From NCBI GenBank assembly GCA_905250025.1, contig CAJNOJ010000024.1, positions 434,001-498,000 on the forward strand: a stretch of 64,000 bases of DNA, given 5' to 3'. Both the position numbers and the translations under genes were made by a program. A model generated the notes under the pieces. That model did no database searches, was not told the origin of the DNA, and saw only the letters and a program-made list of their open reading frames with translations. Positions 62,410 to 64,000 of this stretch are shown piece by piece (positions within the stretch are counted from its first letter, which is position 1; each line of letters opens with the position of its first letter). The stretch comes from Adineta ricciae (Eukaryota; Rotifera; Eurotatoria; Adinetida; Adinetidae).

Positions 62410-63987
62410 ATGACAGACGGTAAAAGAAACGTTTGATGTGTTTGAACATGCTGATGAACTCTCTGTTTTGCAGGAGTTGATACGCATATTTTACGGTACT
62501 ACGAAATTCAAAAACGTCTCGGAAAAGGAGCATATGGCATCGTATGGAAAGCAACTGATAAACGAAGCAAAGAAGTCGTCGCGTTGAAGAAGATTTTCGA
62601 TGCATTTCGAAATCAAACGGATGCTCAAGTCAGTGACCGAAATGACGGTATCGATTGGAAGAATTCGTAATTTGATTCTAGAGAACCTATCGTGAAATTG
62701 TTTTCCTACGGGAATTTGGTGAACATCCCAATGTTATTCGATTACAAAATGTTTTACGTGCTGATAATGACCGAGATATCTATCTTGTTTGTGAATTTAT
62801 GGGTAAAAATATCGCTTTGATTTTTCACTTTATCTTTCTGATGGATTCGATTGTCAGAGGCGGATTTACATAACGTCATTCGCAAAGGAAACATCCTGAA
62901 AGATACGCATAAACGATATGTAATGTATCAGTTATTAAAAGCGATGAAATATCTCCATTCCGCGAATGTTATTCATCGTGATATGAAAGTAAAGAAAAAG
63001 AGACTAATCCGGATTCTATAAACATCACGTTTTTTTTTCAGCCGTCAAATGTTCTAATTAATCAACAATGCCGCGTTAAAATATGCGATTTTGGCCTTGC
63101 TCGATCATTGAATTATATTTATGAGGATCCACAACATCCAGCTTTGACAGAATATGTTGGTGAGTTCATTTCACTAAAAATGAACGTCATGTTTATTTTT
63201 TCGTGAATCCTATATTTACAGCAACAAGATGGTACCGAGCACCGGAAATTTTACTTGCTTCGACAAAGTAAATCTTTTTTTTCCTTCTAATCAGGCATTT
63301 CACACTCGTTGATACATTGTTGGTTAGATATACCAAAGGAGTTGATATGTGGTCTATCGGTGAGTTGAGATGTATATCATATACTTATTTTTAAGGTATT
63401 GATTAGGTTGTATACTTGGGGAGATACTGCTGGGAAAACCTTTGTTTCAAGGAACGTCGACGTTCAATCAATTGGAACGTATTCTTCAATATATTCCAAC
63501 GCCCAGCCATTCAGATATTGCTAGTATTGCATCTCATTATGGACCAAGTGTGTTAGAACGAGCATCATCTGTGTAAAATTACCGTTAAAAAGAAACAATC
63601 TGATAGAGTTGAAGAAGATGTTTTCATTTTAGTCAAAAGAAATCATTTGATCAATTGATTCCTAATGCTGGCGATGAAGCTCAAGATCTTCTTCGGCGCC
63701 TTCTGCATTTTAATCCTGATAAACGTATAACAGCAGAAGAAGGAGTTCGTCATTCCTATGTTGCTTCGTACGTCATTTTTACAGACGCCTTTTTGTCATC
63801 ATATTTCTTCTTTTACATTAGATTTCATAATCCAAGTGAAGAAATAGTTAAAGGTTATGATGTGGTTCCACAATTGAGTGACGATATACAATTGACTGTC
63901 GATGAATATCGAAAGAAACTATACGAAGTAATTCACTTGGCTCGTTTTCGAATGGAAAAAAAAGGATATTTTCATTGGAATCTTTAG
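62410..63987 (+). CDS. MAPK15: MAP kinase 15 (ERK7/8)-type kinase
   Basis: Atypical MAPK that acts at cilia and in autophagy. The first exon is ten bases (ATG at 62410, donor at 62420), spliced at 62474 to give [20 protein letters not shown]. The Gly loop is [14 protein letters not shown], the ATP Lys is in [10 protein letters not shown], the catalytic loop is VIHRDMKPSNVLIN, then [11 protein letters not shown], and the activation motif TEY lies in [39 protein letters not shown] and [20 protein letters not shown] are MAPK15-like. The end, [15 protein letters not shown], comes right after the kinase domain and common-docking area; the long regulatory tail of vertebrate MAPK15 is absent unless more exons lie beyond the window. 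Nine or so short introns. All catalytic residues are present. Confidence 0.92.
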
Positions 63988-64000
63988 TTAATTCAACTAC

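Overview
This window looks like nuclear DNA from a small invertebrate animal, most likely a bdelloid rotifer. The genes are animal genes: a sex-peptide-receptor-like GPCR, a calcium-channel alpha2/delta subunit, a KCNQ channel, MADD, a TIF1 protein and SETDB1. The DNA is AT-rich and gene-dense. Most genes are cut by many GT-AG introns of about 45-65 bases. A few metabolic genes (copper amine oxidase, 2-aminoethylphosphonate transaminase, an intronless SDR) look more like bacterial, fungal or plant enzymes than the usual animal ones, as is known for bdelloids. The species assignment is inference. I recognise no transposon, virus, CRISPR array or rRNA.

Layout. 0.3-7.2 kb (-): calcium-channel alpha2/delta subunit. 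7.8-10.2 kb (-): copper amine oxidase. 12.0-12.4 kb (-): candidate neuropeptide precursor. 13.6-20.2 kb (-): MADD/Rab3-GEF. 21.0-21.5 kb (-): RBX1. 21.7-22.8 kb (+): SDR oxidoreductase followed closely by BBIP1. 23.0-25.0 kb (+): SPICE1-like coiled-coil protein. 25.7-28.9 kb (-): PI4-kinase beta. 29.1-31.2 kb (-): proteasome subunit PSMD3/Rpn3. 31.5-32.4 kb (+): NSMCE3 (MAGE), then 32.4-34.4 kb (+) DAXX. 34.6-35.7 kb (+): histidine phosphatase. 36.3-36.6 kb (-): small possibly myristoylated protein. 37.0-40.4 kb (+): PLC-delta. 40.7-43.1 kb (-): TIF1/TRIM protein. 43.4-45.6 kb (+): SETDB1. 46.0-49.6 kb (+): LRR-Roc-COR protein. 49.6-55.1 kb: long stretch with no convincing gene. 55.1-56.6 kb (+): GPCR. 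57.3-58.9 kb (-): AEP transaminase. 59.0-59.8 kb (+): zinc-finger protein. 59.9-60.3 kb (-): p66/GATAD2-like protein. 60.4-62.0 kb (-): KCNQ channel. 62.4-64.0 kb (+): MAPK15.

Themes. (1) Chromatin silencing: NSMCE3, DAXX, TIF1, SETDB1 and a p66-like zinc finger lie in the same 29 kb, and TIF1 and SETDB1 are head-to-head. In vertebrates TRIM28 (a TIF1 protein) recruits SETDB1, and DAXX feeds the same H3K9me3/H3.3 silencing route. (2) Excitability and signalling: alpha2/delta, KCNQ, PLC-delta, PI4KB, MADD, a peptide GPCR and a candidate neuropeptide. (3) Several same-strand neighbours are 50-215 bases apart with a 3' splice acceptor at or just before the downstream ATG, which fits spliced-leader trans-splicing of operon-like transcripts, a process reported in rotifers.

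Exon joins were made by eye from splice signals and family alignments held in memory. No database search was run. Where exon limits are given they keep the frame open; in the longest genes only the outer limits are given.
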